DNA of 64,000 bases from Aphelocoma coerulescens (lineage: Eukaryota; Chordata; Aves; Passeriformes; Corvidae), in contig NC_091019.1 of NCBI RefSeq assembly GCF_041296385.1, positions 7,711,264-7,775,263 of the forward strand. Direction: 5' to 3'. Shown here piece after piece: positions 1-10,313 of this stretch. Every line of letters starts with the position of its first letter. Within the stretch, counting starts at the first letter, position 1. Position numbers and translations under genes: made by a program. Under the pieces are notes generated by a model. That model saw nothing but the letters and a program-made list of their open reading frames with translations, was not told the DNA's origin and ran no database searches.

Positions 1-1800
1 AATGTCAAATTGTCTGTGAAGGCCTCTGGCATTCTGGTGGAATGTGCTATGGGCTTCCCGTGCTTTTGCAAATTCACTTAATGGCACTGTTACAGAAACT
101 AGCTGATCTGCATAGGCATTTCCTTTGCCCAGGCCCTCTGTCCACAGATGACTCCTGACATGTATTACAGCATAGGCACAAGATCTCTGCCCAATAGCTG
201 AATGAAGCTGGCGCAATAGTTCAAACAGACGCTTGTTGTTTATGTCTTTGATCCTAGCATCCTCTATCCGTTCCACAATGCCAGCAACATACAGCGAGTC
301 CGTCACCACATTAAGCTTAACAGACAACCATCGTTTAAAGGCCCAGACCACTGCAGCTAATTCAAGGGTCTGCAAGGAGTCCCCAGGTTCAGCCTCTAGT
401 ATCTGATGACACCATTGTCCTTGAACCTGCCACGTCGCAGCTGCTCGCCGGGACTTCTTTCCAGCATCAGTGAACACAGTTACTGCTTCCTGCAGCGGAA
501 GCTTGCTCCTTTTGGGAATCTGAATCCATGTATGCTGTGTCATCCATTTCAGTATCGGAGCCTTGAGAGATTGTACTTCAATCTGCTGGGCATTGCTTAG
601 CAGGCTAATCTGCAAAGTTTGAGAGTTCAGTAGATACCACTCGAGCTCAGCTCTTTTCATTGGCAAGTAGATCGTTCCTGGCTCTTGCCCAGTGACTTGT
701 ATTATACGGATGCGGCCTTTCTGTATCAATTCTGCCACATTATCAATTTTCTGTTGCAATGTTGTTTTAGGCTGTAGGCTGGTAAACATCCATTCCAAGA
801 CTTTAATCTGCTCCCCTTGTTTGTTTTTGCACTGAGTCAGTGCACCAATAAGTTGTGTCTCTCCATGGAGGACGGTGAAGTCGACTGGAATATCAGCATC
901 CATGCGATCAACTGCCCTGTCTGCAATAACAGTACTAATACGCTGAATAGTCTCTACCTGTTCTGGTGTGGGCTGAACAGGCAGGGAAGGATCAGTCCCT
1001 TTTAGGAGGGGCCGCAGCACCTCCAGATCCTCGTTACTGATGCCGACAACAGGTCTAAGCCACTGCAGGTCACCCAAAAGTTTTTGTGCATCTTTCAAAG
1101 TTGTGAGATTAGTTTGAATTGTCACCTTCTGTGGCTTGATTTGTGACTCAGTAATACTCCACCCCAGATATTTCCAAACAGGTGTACGCTGAACCTTTTC
1201 GGGCGCAACGGTTAGGCCATACCGGTTCAGCTGTCGGGTGAGCATGAGCTCCTGTTGGGGGGTAATAGGGTCTGGTTGAGCGATCAGTATATCGTCCATA
1301 TAGTGATAAATGATGGCCTTTGGCCATTGCTCTCGAACCGGCTTCAATGCGGCATCAACATACATCTGGCACAAGGTGGGACTGTTTTTCATCCCCTGTG
1401 GAAGTACTGTCCATTCATAGCGAGAGGCAGGTCCCTCCCTGTTTATTGCAGGGAGAGTAAAAGCAAAACGATGCATGTCATCGGGATGCAATGGGATGGT
1501 AAAGAAACAGTCCTTTAAGTCCACTATTAACAAATGCCAATTCTCAGGCACAACTGCAGGATTGGGAAGGCCAGGCTGCAGGGCCCCCATAGCTTGCATC
1601 TGAGCATTAATAGCACGCAAGTCATGCAACAGCCGATACTTCCCAGATTTTTTCATGACCACAACTGTTCCTGTACTAGTGCATGAGCTTGCTTCAGACT
1701 TTCCTCTTTGAGCGGCCACTGCTCGATCCACACGGAAGCATTTGTAATCCAGTGCAAGGCTATCGGGAAAGTCAGTGCAGCGGCCGCTACTGAAAAGGCC
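1..1800 (-). pseudogene. pol: Class II ERV pol (RT-RNase H-integrase start), partial and broken
   Basis: Reverse transcriptase, RNase H and the start of integrase of the provirus whose 5' LTR is at 4710-5152. Read on the minus strand, an RT N-terminal stretch (IALHWITNASVWIEQWPL, around 1710-1770) lies one step (-1) from the protease frame, as in betaretroviruses that make Gag-Pro-Pol by two shifts. Near 1660 the frame jumps and the segment that should hold the SPWNTP-type motif is missing, so a frameshifting deletion breaks RT. After that the frame stays open to the window edge: the palm motif YMDD is at about 1291-1302, and the RNase H motifs FTDAGK, LELAAV, VTDS and GNAYAD follow. Near base 1 a histidine-rich stretch looks like the integrase HHCC zinc finger. 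The rest of integrase, env if any, and the 3' LTR lie outside the window. Family identity is secure; inactivity of RT is inferred from the deletion. Confidence 0.88.
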
Positions 1801-2734
1801 TCTCAGTAGTCAGCACAAATCCCAGCTGGTCAAGCACGTCTCTCCCTATTAAAGCATTGACCTTCTCGGGCAGAGGCATCACTGTAACAATAACAGATGC
1901 AGTGCGTCCATCTAGTATGACTTGAAGTCGCTCCCGGCTGCGCTGTACCGAAGCAGTGCCTCCGACACCTGCGACCCCCCCTATAGCTTGTTGAAGGGGC
2001 CAATGCGGAGGCCAGGACGAGTTGGCCACAATTGTTAGGTCAGCACCAGAGTCCAATAGTGCAGATAGCGTGATAGAATCACCATCACGAGTGAACACCA
2101 CGGTAGCAACCGGTCTCTGAGCTAGTGGGAGAGTGAGAAGAGCGAGGCTCCCCGTTGAACCGAAGTTCCCGGTACCACGCTCCAGCGTTCCCTCGGCTAT
2201 ATCTGCAGCCAGGTGAGGCAGAGGGATTAACTGAGCGATCTTGGTATGTGCTGGGATGTGCACAGGTGGAAAATGGGTTTGAGCCATGATGCAAATTTCC
2301 CCTTTATAGTCTTTATCAATTAGGCCGGGCAATACAAAAAGTCCTCTCAGGCTACTAGAAGAGCGACCTAACAGCAAAGCTCCATAACACTGTCCATTAA
2401 TAACCAGAGGTCCTTTAATCCCAGTCGGAATTCTCTGGGGCCGGCCGTCGATTAAGGTCACATCTACTGCTGTTGCCAGGTCCAGGCCGAGGCTTCCTCG
2501 GGTTGCTGGCCGAAGGCAGTCGGCAGGTTGCAGGGAGCTGTGGAGACTGGCATCGCTACTGCAGGGGCCGCTGTTGGTGTCCGCACGCCGCGACCCTTCG
2601 CGCTCGATCTCCCGTTTCCCGACTTCTTCGGGCAGGCTTCCGTGGAGTGAGTGTTGAGGCTGCAGACACGGCACCATAGTCGCTGGGCACGACACTGGCG
2701 TTTTACGTGCCCTCTCCGGCCACATCGGTAGCAC
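1787..2734 (-). CDS. pro: Class II ERV dUTPase-protease (Pro), made by -1 frameshift from gag
   Basis: Two enzymes in one frame. First a dUTPase-like domain with all five family motifs in order: GLDL, GRSS, GLIDKDYKGE, IAQLI and NFGSTG. dUTPase hydrolyses dUTP and keeps uracil out of viral DNA; its presence in pro is typical of betaretroviruses. Next an aspartic protease with active site LLDSGAD (family usually DTGA or DSGA), a glycine-rich flap and the C-terminal GRDVL helix. The first 77 or so residues from the ATG at 2734 overlap gag out of frame and are probably not a real start; entry is expected through the GGGAAAC site at 2614-2620, in the -1 frame. The frame is intact to its stop at 1787-1789. 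Pol follows in a further -1 frame; no classical slippery heptamer is seen there. Confidence 0.9.
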   Translation of the reverse strand: MLPMWPERARKTPVSCPATMVPCLQPQHSLHGSLPEEVGKREIEREGSRRADTNSGPCSSDASLHSSLQPADCLRPATRGSLGLDLATAVDVTLIDGRPQRIPTGIKGPLVINGQCYGALLLGRSSSSLRGLFVLPGLIDKDYKGEICIMAQTHFPPVHIPAHTKIAQLIPLPHLAADIAEGTLERGTGNFGSTGSLALLTLPLAQRPVATVVFTRDGDSITLSALLDSGADLTIVANSSWPPHWPLQQAIGGVAGVGGTASVQRSRERLQVILDGRTASVIVTVMPLPEKVNALIGRDVLDQLGFVLTTERPFQ

Positions 2735-4203
2735 TTAACTTCATTAGAGATAACATAGCACCCATCTCTCGGTGCTTCTGCTCCTTTCAGGGGGGCTAGA
2801 GCTGCAAAGGCTTGCGTGTGAGCTTGCAGGAGATCTTTCCCTACTGCCTTAACAGCTTCCACTAACATTGCCTGTGGCCCCACTGGCACACGGCTCATCC
2901 TATCTAACATCAGCTCTACCGGTGCATCAGCAGGCAGGGTAACTAGGATGGATCGGGTGTACGAATTGCAATTCTCCATAACACACTGCCTCAGCAATGG
3001 TCCCTTCATAAATTCCTGTACATCCGAATTGTGTATGGCATTAGTGACCCTATCAACAAAGCTGGAAAAGGATTCATCCCTGCCCTGTTTAATCGACAGA
3101 TAGGAAGGCTGGAGGGGTGCTGTTTTTACAAAAGACATTGCCTGCCGGGCAAGTCTCATAGCCTCCAATAGTTTTTCAGGTCCCACCTGCACCTGCATTT
3201 CCACCCTGGCAAACTGCCCAATGCCCATAAGCTGTTCTACCGTAACCCCATGTAAAGGGTCCTGAGCATCACGGTGGGTGTTAGCAGAGGTATCACAAAG
3301 GCGTTGCCAGTGTGCCTGCCACAGCATAACCTGTGAAGGGGTCATAATCATTCTCACTATAGTTTTAATATCCTCCGGGCAAAGAATGCCACAACCCCAC
3401 ACATAATTCAGCATCTGCTTGGCAGGCTCACTATGCAGGCCGGACTCATTAACTGTGCCCCGCAGCTGAGTTAGCAGCTTCCAATTAACCGGACTGTATT
3501 CTCCTACTACATTACCCCCAGCTGCTTGGTACATTACTGGAAAAGCAGCCACATCCCCAATCGCTTCGGGGATACGATAGTCTCCATTTTCAAGGGCCGT
3601 TTCTATGATCTTTTTCCAATCAACCCGAGTACACGCTAACGCAGGGGTGTTACAAGCACCGCGATCATTAGTTTCAGCAGGCTGTGGGTGACATCTACTG
3701 ACCTCCGGGCTTAACTGTTTATCGCCGGTTTTCGATAGCTCAGCCTGCGTTTGCACCGGAGGTGCAGGAGGTGCGGTAGGTACGGCACCCGATGTCAGAT
3801 CTGTAGGGGGTTTCACAGGCACGGAGCACCCCACCGGCGGTGTGGGAACATAATCGCTCTCGAGCGTCATTACACCAGGCGGGGGATCACTGCCGCCTAA
3901 TTGAGCCGTAGCAACTGCCGCTACCTGTTGCTCAACCCGATGTTGTGTCAGACAAGTAAGGACCGCTCTCCACGGCTTCATTAACTTCCTGGCTTCCTTA
4001 TTATCGTCAATAACCAAAAACCACAAGCAATCACCATACTCCTTCCACTGCTGCTCCTGGAACAGCGATCCCGGTTCCCTAAAATACCCTCTTGCCATTC
4101 CAAACTCCACTAATTGCACCAATTCCTTATTAAGGTTTATATTCTTAATTCCCTGCTTTTCTAAAAAGCGTAAAAACACGTTAAAGGCTGCCTGAGTTTC
4201 CAT
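2464..4203 (-). CDS. gag: Class II ERV Gag polyprotein, open frame
   Basis: Structural polyprotein that would form the virion core. I choose the ATG at 4203 (METQAAF) because it has a good context (G at -3 and +4) and begins the matrix-like helical region; an in-frame ATG at 4254 would add 17 residues encoded by the CpG-rich leader. In order: matrix (first 110 residues or so), a proline-rich linker, capsid with a major-homology-region match (QGRDESFSSFVDR), then nucleocapsid with two zinc knuckles, CYRCGRRGHVKRQC and CRVCSLNTHSTEAC, both C-x2-C-x4-H-x4-C. About 579 residues, a normal length for a beta-type Gag, with no internal stop. The stop is at 2464-2466 and the 3' end overlaps pro by 271 bases. 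An intact gag beside a deleted RT suggests a fairly young insertion. Expression is not shown. Confidence 0.92.
   Translation of the reverse strand: METQAAFNVFLRFLEKQGIKNINLNKELVQLVEFGMARGYFREPGSLFQEQQWKEYGDCLWFLVIDDNKEARKLMKPWRAVLTCLTQHRVEQQVAAVATAQLGGSDPPPGVMTLESDYVPTPPVGCSVPVKPPTDLTSGAVPTAPPAPPVQTQAELSKTGDKQLSPEVSRCHPQPAETNDRGACNTPALACTRVDWKKIIETALENGDYRIPEAIGDVAAFPVMYQAAGGNVVGEYSPVNWKLLTQLRGTVNESGLHSEPAKQMLNYVWGCGILCPEDIKTIVRMIMTPSQVMLWQAHWQRLCDTSANTHRDAQDPLHGVTVEQLMGIGQFARVEMQVQVGPEKLLEAMRLARQAMSFVKTAPLQPSYLSIKQGRDESFSSFVDRVTNAIHNSDVQEFMKGPLLRQCVMENCNSYTRSILVTLPADAPVELMLDRMSRVPVGPQAMLVEAVKAVGKDLLQAHTQAFAALAPLKGAEAPRDGCYVISNEVKCYRCGRRGHVKRQCRAQRLWCRVCSLNTHSTEACPKKSGNGRSSAKGRGVRTPTAAPAVAMPVSTAPCNLPTAFGQQPEEASAWTWQQQ
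2614..2620 (-). promoter_or_regulatory. -1 ribosomal frameshift site (GGGAAAC) between gag and pro
   Basis: On the minus strand the heptamer GGGAAAC lies in gag phase as G-GGA-AAC, the X-XXY-YYZ pattern used for -1 slippage by several betaretroviruses and lentiviruses. Slipping here enters the dUTPase-protease frame. Eleven bases further on, a short hairpin can form (CGCGA / TCGCG, 2589-2602), a possible stimulator. Function is inferred from position and phase. Confidence 0.75.
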
Positions 4204-4689
4204 GACCGCGTCCACAAACCCGCGACTTAGCGCGACAACACAACCCGCATCCAAAGCGAAAACCCCGCGTCTCTGCGCGAAACTATTACCCGCGGATAAC
4301 CCGCGAACCCGCGTCCAGCGCGGACCGTACCCGCGATCAGCGCGAACCCGCGCCTCAGCGCGGAAAACAAAACCGCGGACAAACCGCGAACCGCAAACCG
4401 CGAACTAAAAACCGAGAAACCCGCGGACTACTCTGATACCACCCGCGTCTCCGCGCGCCCCAAGTATCAGGGTACTGCAGCGTCCAGGCAAGCCTTTAGC
4501 AGCCAAGCGGCGAACCACCGATGTTAAGGTGGCCCAGGCTAGAGGTTGGCCACCCCTCCACGCCCGCCGGCGCTGCCCCGGCACCGCATTAGGCTCCCGC
4601 CAGGGCAACGGGAATAAAATACCAGTCCCAGTCCAAAGTCCCGTACTCCGGGAAGTTCGGTGTTCCGAGTTCGGTGTGCCGTGTTCGGT
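4204..4689 (-). other. ERV 5' leader, CpG-dense, with short tandem repeats
   Basis: Untranslated leader between PBS and gag, where the splice donor and packaging signal would normally lie. From 4207 to 4430 it is packed with CCGCG/CGCGG words, with more than 30 CpG dinucleotides in about 225 bases. Next to the PBS (about 4650-4702) a short motif containing ACACCGAAC recurs three times on the minus strand. An open frame of 128 codons at 4405-4791 crosses leader, PBS and LTR and is judged accidental. Confidence 0.7.
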
Positions 4690-4707
4690 GTCCGAGTTCG
4701 GGCGCCA
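4690..4707 (-). other. Primer binding site, tRNA-Lys type
   Basis: Two bases after the LTR end the minus strand reads TGGCGCCCGAACTCGGAC. The first 12 bases match the usual tRNA-Lys(3) primer binding site; the last six deviate. The position directly downstream of the LTR CA end supports the call. The exact tRNA is uncertain. Confidence 0.75.
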
Positions 4708-4709
4708 GA

Positions 4710-5152
4710 TGTAAGAAGCCAGAGGTCGGAAGCCGCGGCGGTACGGGGAGCTCGGATCCCCGGCGGGGGGAGAAGAACAGACAGCAGCCAATATGGTTGA
4801 AAACTAAACTCCGATTTATTAGCAGTCTCGAGGCACTTAAATAGTATACCAGCTTGTTAGCTTCTAAGGGGCTTACTTATCAGGATATTTTTCTATTTCT
4901 ACACAATCAGGCTACATTGGCAGTCTTCCACAATCTTGTTATGTTCAAAGGAATCTTGTCCTTGCCTCCCTTATACTCCTAGATATCACACCTGCAAGTA
5001 CGTTACTCCCTGAAATTTCTCAGGCTGGAACTGTTTTGCTTTTCACAGAGACTTTCCCACAGAAAGTGTCTCACGCACTCAGGCCCAAAAATCCTTCAGC
5101 TTAATAGCTTGCACAGCTCCTTTATTGATCCCAATAAATCCATTCTCCAACA
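4710..5152 (-). mobile_element. 5' LTR of the class II provirus
   Basis: 443 bp, beginning TGTTGGAGAA and ending CTTCTTACA on the minus strand. A TATA-like ATTTAAG stretch lies near 4838-4848 and AATAAA at 4815-4820, followed by the PBS. The same LTR family recurs at 6835-7267 and 20095-20525. The flank at 5153-5158 (GTTTTT) should be half of the target duplication; its partner is outside the window. Confidence 0.9.
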
Positions 5153-5287
5153 GTTTTTCTTCTCACAGACTTTTCTCACAGTCCTTCTTTAGCCAAAGTA
5201 ACAGGCCTGAGCCATAATTTTAAAAAGGCAACAAGGCCTTCATTTTCTAAGGTTTTACTTAAACTCCACATGCAGGGATACTTTCCA

Positions 5288-5452
5288 CTAGATCAGGTTG
5301 CTCAGCGCCCCATCCAGCCTGGCCTGGAACACTTTCAGGGATGGGGCATTTACAGCTTCTTTTGCTAACCTGTGCCTGTTCCTCATACTTGCATCATAAA
5401 AAATTTCTTTCTAATGTCTAATATAAATCTACCCTATTTCAAGATGGGCAAA
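5288..5452 (-). mobile_element. CR1 LINE 3' region fragment
   Basis: The plus strand carries the complement of the conserved CR1 3' untranslated region: GGTTGCTCAG, then CAGGGATGGGGCAT, a block equivalent to AACCTGTGCC, and TCTAAT...AAATCTACCC. No RT-coding part is present, as expected for a typical 5'-truncated avian CR1 copy. The outer limits are approximate. Confidence 0.8.
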
Positions 5453-5649
5453 GTCTGCCTGCAATGCAGCCAGTGACTTAAAATCTTGGCTTCTCAACCC
5501 TTTCTGCTTTAGCTTTAAGAAATGCAGGAATTAACACAATGTTTTTAAGTCTCAGTTTGTAAAGAAAATAAGTTTATATCCAACTGGACAGATAAAAATT
5601 TAGATAGAGAAATAAATTTATATGTAAATTTTTAAGTTTTAGTAACTCA
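5453..5649. other. AT-rich spacer
   Basis: Short AT-rich stretch between the CR1 fragment and the ERV fragment. I see no gene or recognised repeat. Confidence 0.5.
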
Positions 5650-6622
5650 TCAGGCAAACTGCATTTCTGTGTCCTCTGTGTTTGTCAGTGCTGGCTGATA
5701 ACAGTCTTTTGGAGTTTTAGGAGCTCTCCTGGTTTGTTTTTTTTCTGTTAAAGTAATTTTCCCCATACATGTTGCAAGGGGGACAAATGGCTGGGTATTT
5801 AAGAAAACAAAAGAGGTGGCTATGGGAGTGGGGTGCATCTGGCTACTCTTTTGTTTCACCTGGGTGTGCAGGCAGCTGGTCCCCAGCACCTGGATAGATT
5901 TCATTGGCTGCTTTTCCTTTTGCCGGAGAAAACCCCGGGATCCCAAGCCCGCCTTTCCGTGCCCTGCTGGGAGCCGGGCCGTGGCCACCCTGCCCCCACC
6001 ATTACTTTGAGCCTTCGCTATGTTGTAGCCCTGCTCGCCCTGCATGCCCAGACCTCCGGGGGGCTCCCTGTTTGGATACATCTCGTCTGCCACCCAGGAT
6101 TTGTGATTGTCCCTGCCGCTCCAGCCTGCCATTCCAGCCTGCTGTTCCCGAGGATCCAGCTGGACACCGGGATCAGCTGCCCAGGGGTTTGTGAAGCCTT
6201 TGTTCCATCCCTTCTCAGGATCCCGGGCACCAGTGCCACATGCTCCCCAAGCTTGCTCCGGAGTGCCCCCTGCAGCCATGGGGGAAACCATCGCACCTGC
6301 CCTGCTCACCGGGAGCTGCCAGCGCCCCTGCCAGCTGCGACCAGAACTGCACCCAAGAGGAAAGGGCCTGACAGCCGAGAAGGCTGGGACTGGGTTTGTG
6401 ATTGTTTGCTGTTACTGCCATAGTTATTGTTGTTTTGTTTGACTTGTTATACACATATAGATATATACTAGTAAAGAACTGTTATTCCTATTTCCCACAT
6501 CTTTGCCTAAAAGCCCCTTGATTTCAAAATTATAATAACACAGAGGGAAGGGGAGTCGCATCTGTCGTTCCAAGGTAGGCTCCTGCCTTCCTTAACAGAC
6601 ATCTGTCTTTCAAACCAAGACA
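5650..6622 (-). mobile_element. Truncated ERVL-like element: LTR plus leader plus gag start
   Basis: Clearly homologous over about 900 bases to 13510-14404, the 5' end of the larger provirus. On the minus strand it starts TGTCTTGGTTTGAAAGACA (5' end of the LTR, at 6622) and runs through the shared GC-rich LTR/leader into a gag start (VKQKSSQ...HPTP, then MGKITLTEKK). Soon after this motif the similarity stops and an unrelated tail ends at 5650. Remnant of a separate insertion of the same family. No target duplication was found. Confidence 0.75.
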
Positions 6623-6834
6623 CAGTCTTAGAGAGCCTGTAGAAACATGATTAGAAAAAAATTACTGTCTCTTTCAAGAAGTATTGATGGTGCAATGCAG
6701 GAAATAAATTCTAAAAAATAGGCTGTGAGAGCTAAAGAAAATTGAAGATTCCAATTCTTCTCTTCCTTTCTGTCGCAAGGGCAGGAGAGGTGTTTTAATT
6801 TTGCTAATTTTAGTCGCATCTGACCGCTTATTTC

Positions 6835-7267
6835 TGTTGCAAAATGATTAAAGGATCAGGGGCATGGGTCACTGATAAAATTATGGGATCAATAAAAGAA
6901 CTGTACAAAGAAAAGGCCTGCAAGCAAAAACCTCCATGAGAAAATCCCTGTGTGAGAAACAGGCCTGAGAAACAAAAAGGGAGTTTTGAAGCAATGCAGC
7001 TGTGCAGATAAGATGTGCTGACCGGGAGGAGGGAGGTGAACTCTGAATTCTTTTAATCATAACATAACTAGTAGAAGCTTGTCAATGTAGTCTAATTATG
7101 TAGAAGCAGAAATGCGCTTTGATAGGTTTTAAGCCACTTAAGAGTTAACAAGCTGGTATACTATATAAGTGCCTCTGGATTGCTAATAAACGGAGCTTGC
7201 TTTTATCAGCCATATTGGCTGGTCTGCAATTCCTCCCCCCGCCAGAGTCCACGGACCTTTTCCAACA
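6835..7267 (+). mobile_element. Solo LTR, class II family, with perfect 6-bp TSD
   Basis: 433 bp, TGTTGCAAAA...TTTTCCAACA, flanked by TATTTC at 6829-6834 and 7268-7273. It holds a TATA box (TATATAAG, 7162-7169) and AATAAA (7185-7190). It is visibly the same family as the LTRs at 4710-5152 and 20095-20525 but in the opposite orientation. A 6-bp duplication fits class II (ERVK-type) integrases. Solo LTRs arise by recombination between the two LTRs of a provirus. Confidence 0.92.
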
Positions 7268-7553
7268 TATTTCCACAATAAAACACTAAATACTAACACA
7301 TGCTGTATTTATTTCACTGGCTGATGACTGCTTTTTTTTGTTGGTTGAGAGAATTAAGAAAAACTGTTAATGAATACTTCTTAAGCCCTATCTGTCTTGC
7401 AGTGATAAATATATTGACTGGAGAGGTTGCAGATAGTGAAGATGTAAAATGTCAAATGACTTCTGCAACAGTGACTCCATGTTTCATACTGGAAAGCAAT
7501 TTTTTAATCATTATTAATTTCCCAATGAACTCTCTATGCATCATTGGTAAATT

Positions 7554-8199
7554 TGTACCGGTTTGGCCAAATTTAGAAATATATCCTCTGAGAGAAGGCA
7601 CAACCACCCCTCCCCCACCAGGTTCAGGGAAAAAAAAATTTTCCTCTAAGGAAATTGAAGAAGATAAAACTATTTATTTAACAAACACACGGGAAAGGAA
7701 AATGAGGTTAAATGGTAAAATCTTTCGCTGTGGAGGAAAAACCTGGGAAAGCGTTAGAGTCCTCCCTTTGGTCTCCTCGGAGCTGGGGCTTGGCCCAGGG
7801 CCAGGCCCTCTGTGCCCGGTGGAAAGTCCTCCCAATGTGCTCTGAGGTTGAAAGCAGTCCAGTAGCAAAGGGAGAATATCCAGAATTCTAGAGAAGGAAA
7901 AGCAAAGTCCAACTCTCAGTCTCTCTCCGGAGAACCAAACTGAAAACAACTGGCCAAAAGCTGACTGGAACACAGCAAGCCGGGTGCTTCCTCCCTCCCC
8001 TGCCGCGGCTGGGGAGAAAAAAACTCCTATCTTTATGTGACCTTGAACAAGCTGCAAACTGCTTTGAGAAAGTTTTGCTCAGGTTTTTTTTTTCCTTCCC
8101 CCTCTCAGGCTCAGTTTAGAGGCATAGAAAGGCATAAAAAATTAATTTCTGGGCGTAGGCAGCGATATGGGATACACATCATAACGTCACCCCAAGACA
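7554..8199 (-). mobile_element. LTR, ERVL-type passerine family (probably solo)
   Basis: On the minus strand it begins TGTCTTGGGGTGACGTTATG, a start I know from many songbird LTRs, has AATAAA about 120-130 bases before its end, and ends in ...CCGGTACA. Length about 646 bp. No PBS or polypurine tract adjoins it and the flanks (AAATT / TTAGC) do not match, so the target duplication is lost or one boundary is off. An open frame of 181 codons at 7300-7845 overlaps its edge and is not considered a gene. Confidence 0.65.
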
Positions 8200-9239
8200 T
8201 TAGCAGATAAGAAAAATCTTAAAGACTAAGGGCCTTCTAGGCCTCTATTCACTTCTGTTCGCCTCTGCCACTTCTGCTCACAAGAAAGGACCCTGGGAAA
8301 GGTTCAGCTAACAGGATAACAAAAAACAAGTTACATAGCCTAAAAAGCAAGTTATATAACCTAGAAAACAAGTAGTATAAGAAGTGTGGTCACCTTGTGG
8401 TGTGGGTTCTTGTTGGTGAAAGGTACGCATGAACACTGGATGACCAAAGGCCTTATTGGTTAAAAGGACGTATGAACAGCAACACCTGCAGCCAACGTGT
8501 GCTGTTATCTTTACAAAAATGTAAAGAGATAACAACTCAGTGTCTGAACACAGCTTAAAAAGGCATGGATTTTTGCATAAACAATTTCTCTCTGCAGCTG
8601 TGAGAGGAGTCCCTGTGCCTTCTTTTCACATTGCTACAGTTAATGTCAACAGTGGTGCTGGCCTTGCACATTCAGTGCAAGGTGTTTTACAGCAGTAGTG
8701 GCTTGATTTGTGTTTAAAGTTTTCCATTGGACTTTTTATTTTGTCTGTTAGTCTGGCACAATGTGTGTCAGAAGAGTTGTACCCAATCACCTGGGCGTTA
8801 GTGAAGCATGAGGAATACAACTACAGTTACATCCATGAGAGAGAGGGGAGTTGCTTCCTCTAAGTGATGGTGGTATAAAGATACTGCCTGCTGTACATCC
8901 TTCTTGGCATACTTGTCTTCATTCCCTCTTTTTTCCTATTTTGCTTCTTTTTCCACTTTAATCTTTATCCTCTGTTCTGCTTGTTTTTCTGAATATTAAA
9001 TAAGAAGTGCACAGTTTGGGGTAAGCAGAAACATCATACATTTGTATTCAAATTATAAAGCTATGTCCAAATAATGAAATTGATTTATTCACTACTCATT
9101 ATTTTAAGAGAAGGAACACTACTATATTTCACTTTTCTTAGAGGAAGGTGTTTTATCCTTCTCATGGTTTTTCATCGAGTTACAGTGCTGTATCTGAAGA
9201 GTTAAAAACTGATTTAAAAAATGTTCTTATTAGTCAGAC
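8200..9239. other. Unassigned intergenic DNA with an LTR-like tail
   Basis: No gene seen. The stretch ending about 8638 (a pyrimidine-rich part, then CACATTGCTACA) resembles the U5 end of a passerine LTR on the plus strand, but I could not find its 5' end or a duplication. The remainder (8640-9239) is AT-rich and featureless. Confidence 0.4.
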
Positions 9240-9384
9240 AATTCCACCCCTTATTCCATGCCGTCTGCTAAATGCCCAAATTAGTACATTTCAACTTTAA
9301 ACAAACATATATTTATACATCTATACATAGCTATATACAAACAGTGGCAGCAACATTCAACAAACATATATAGACATTCAAACA

Positions 9385-10240
9385 TTACAAGCAGTTCTCG
9401 CCCAACATCAAATCTCCCTGCAGTACACAACGTGTTTCTCCATTCTTCTGCATTATCCACCATGTGTAACCTGGCCCCTGAGCAAAGACAACCCCACAGA
9501 TGGGTTTGTCTTTACTCAATGCAGAAGTAATCCAAACAGATTTTTCCCAAGTCCCCTGATATGCACTCCTGGGACTTTGTCTCCATCTACTACATGCAGG
9601 GGTTCAGATAGGGCAGGCCCTGCTTGGTTGGTGGAGCCTCAGGTGTTCACCAACCGCATGGCCTTAGCTAAATGCATCTCCCAGTTTTTAAAAGTTCCCC
9701 CACCCAGTGCCTTCAAGGTGGTTTTCAACAATCCATTGCACCTTTCCACTTTCCCAGCTGCTGGTGCATGGTAAGGGATATGGTATATCCACTCAATGCC
9801 ATGTTCTCTAGCCCAGGTGTTAATAAGGCTGTTCTTAAAATGAGTCCTGTTCTCAGACTCGATTCTCTCAGGGATACCTGAGAGATCTCCACAGGATCTG
9901 CTTTTCAAGGCCCAGGATGGTATTATGGGCAGCAGCATGAGGCACAGGGTAGGTCTCCAGCCATCCAGTGGTGGCTTCTACCATTGTGAGCACATAGCAC
10001 TTACCTTGGCAGGTTTGAGGCAGTGTGATGTAATCAATCTGCCAGGCCTCCCCATACTTGTATTTGGACCACCACCCACCATACCATAGAGGCTTCACCC
10101 GCTTGGCCTGCTTGATTGTAGCACACATCTCACAGTCATGGATAACCTGGGAGATACTGTCCGTGGTTAGATCCACCCCTCAGTCTCGTGCCCACTTGTA
10201 AGTGGCATCTCCTTGATGGCTTGAGGCATCATGGGCCCAT
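9385..10240 (-). pseudogene. ERVL-like integrase, degraded
   Basis: C-terminal part of pol, which would insert viral cDNA into host DNA. Visible: the end of the zinc finger (HDCEMC, about 10125-10145), the first catalytic Asp in WQIDYITLPQ, and the glutamate region in YHAPAAGKVERCNG. The second catalytic Asp is lost: the text is ESENRTHF where the family has SDNGTHF. At least one frameshift falls near 9880-9900, with extra bases before GIPERI. The stop is at 9385-9387. Clearly inactive. Confidence 0.82.
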
Positions 10241-10313
10241 CGACCTAGGAACAACTCTCCCTTATGCTGCCAATCCAAATCTATCTTTGACACCTCTATC
10301 TTCGCAACCTGAT

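Noticed and set aside
5833..6442. Plus-strand frames of 111-196 codons opposite the ERV leader, and relatives at 13607-14215
   Set aside because: Antisense to the GC-rich LTR/leader of the ERVL-like family. Conserved between the two copies only because the DNA is.
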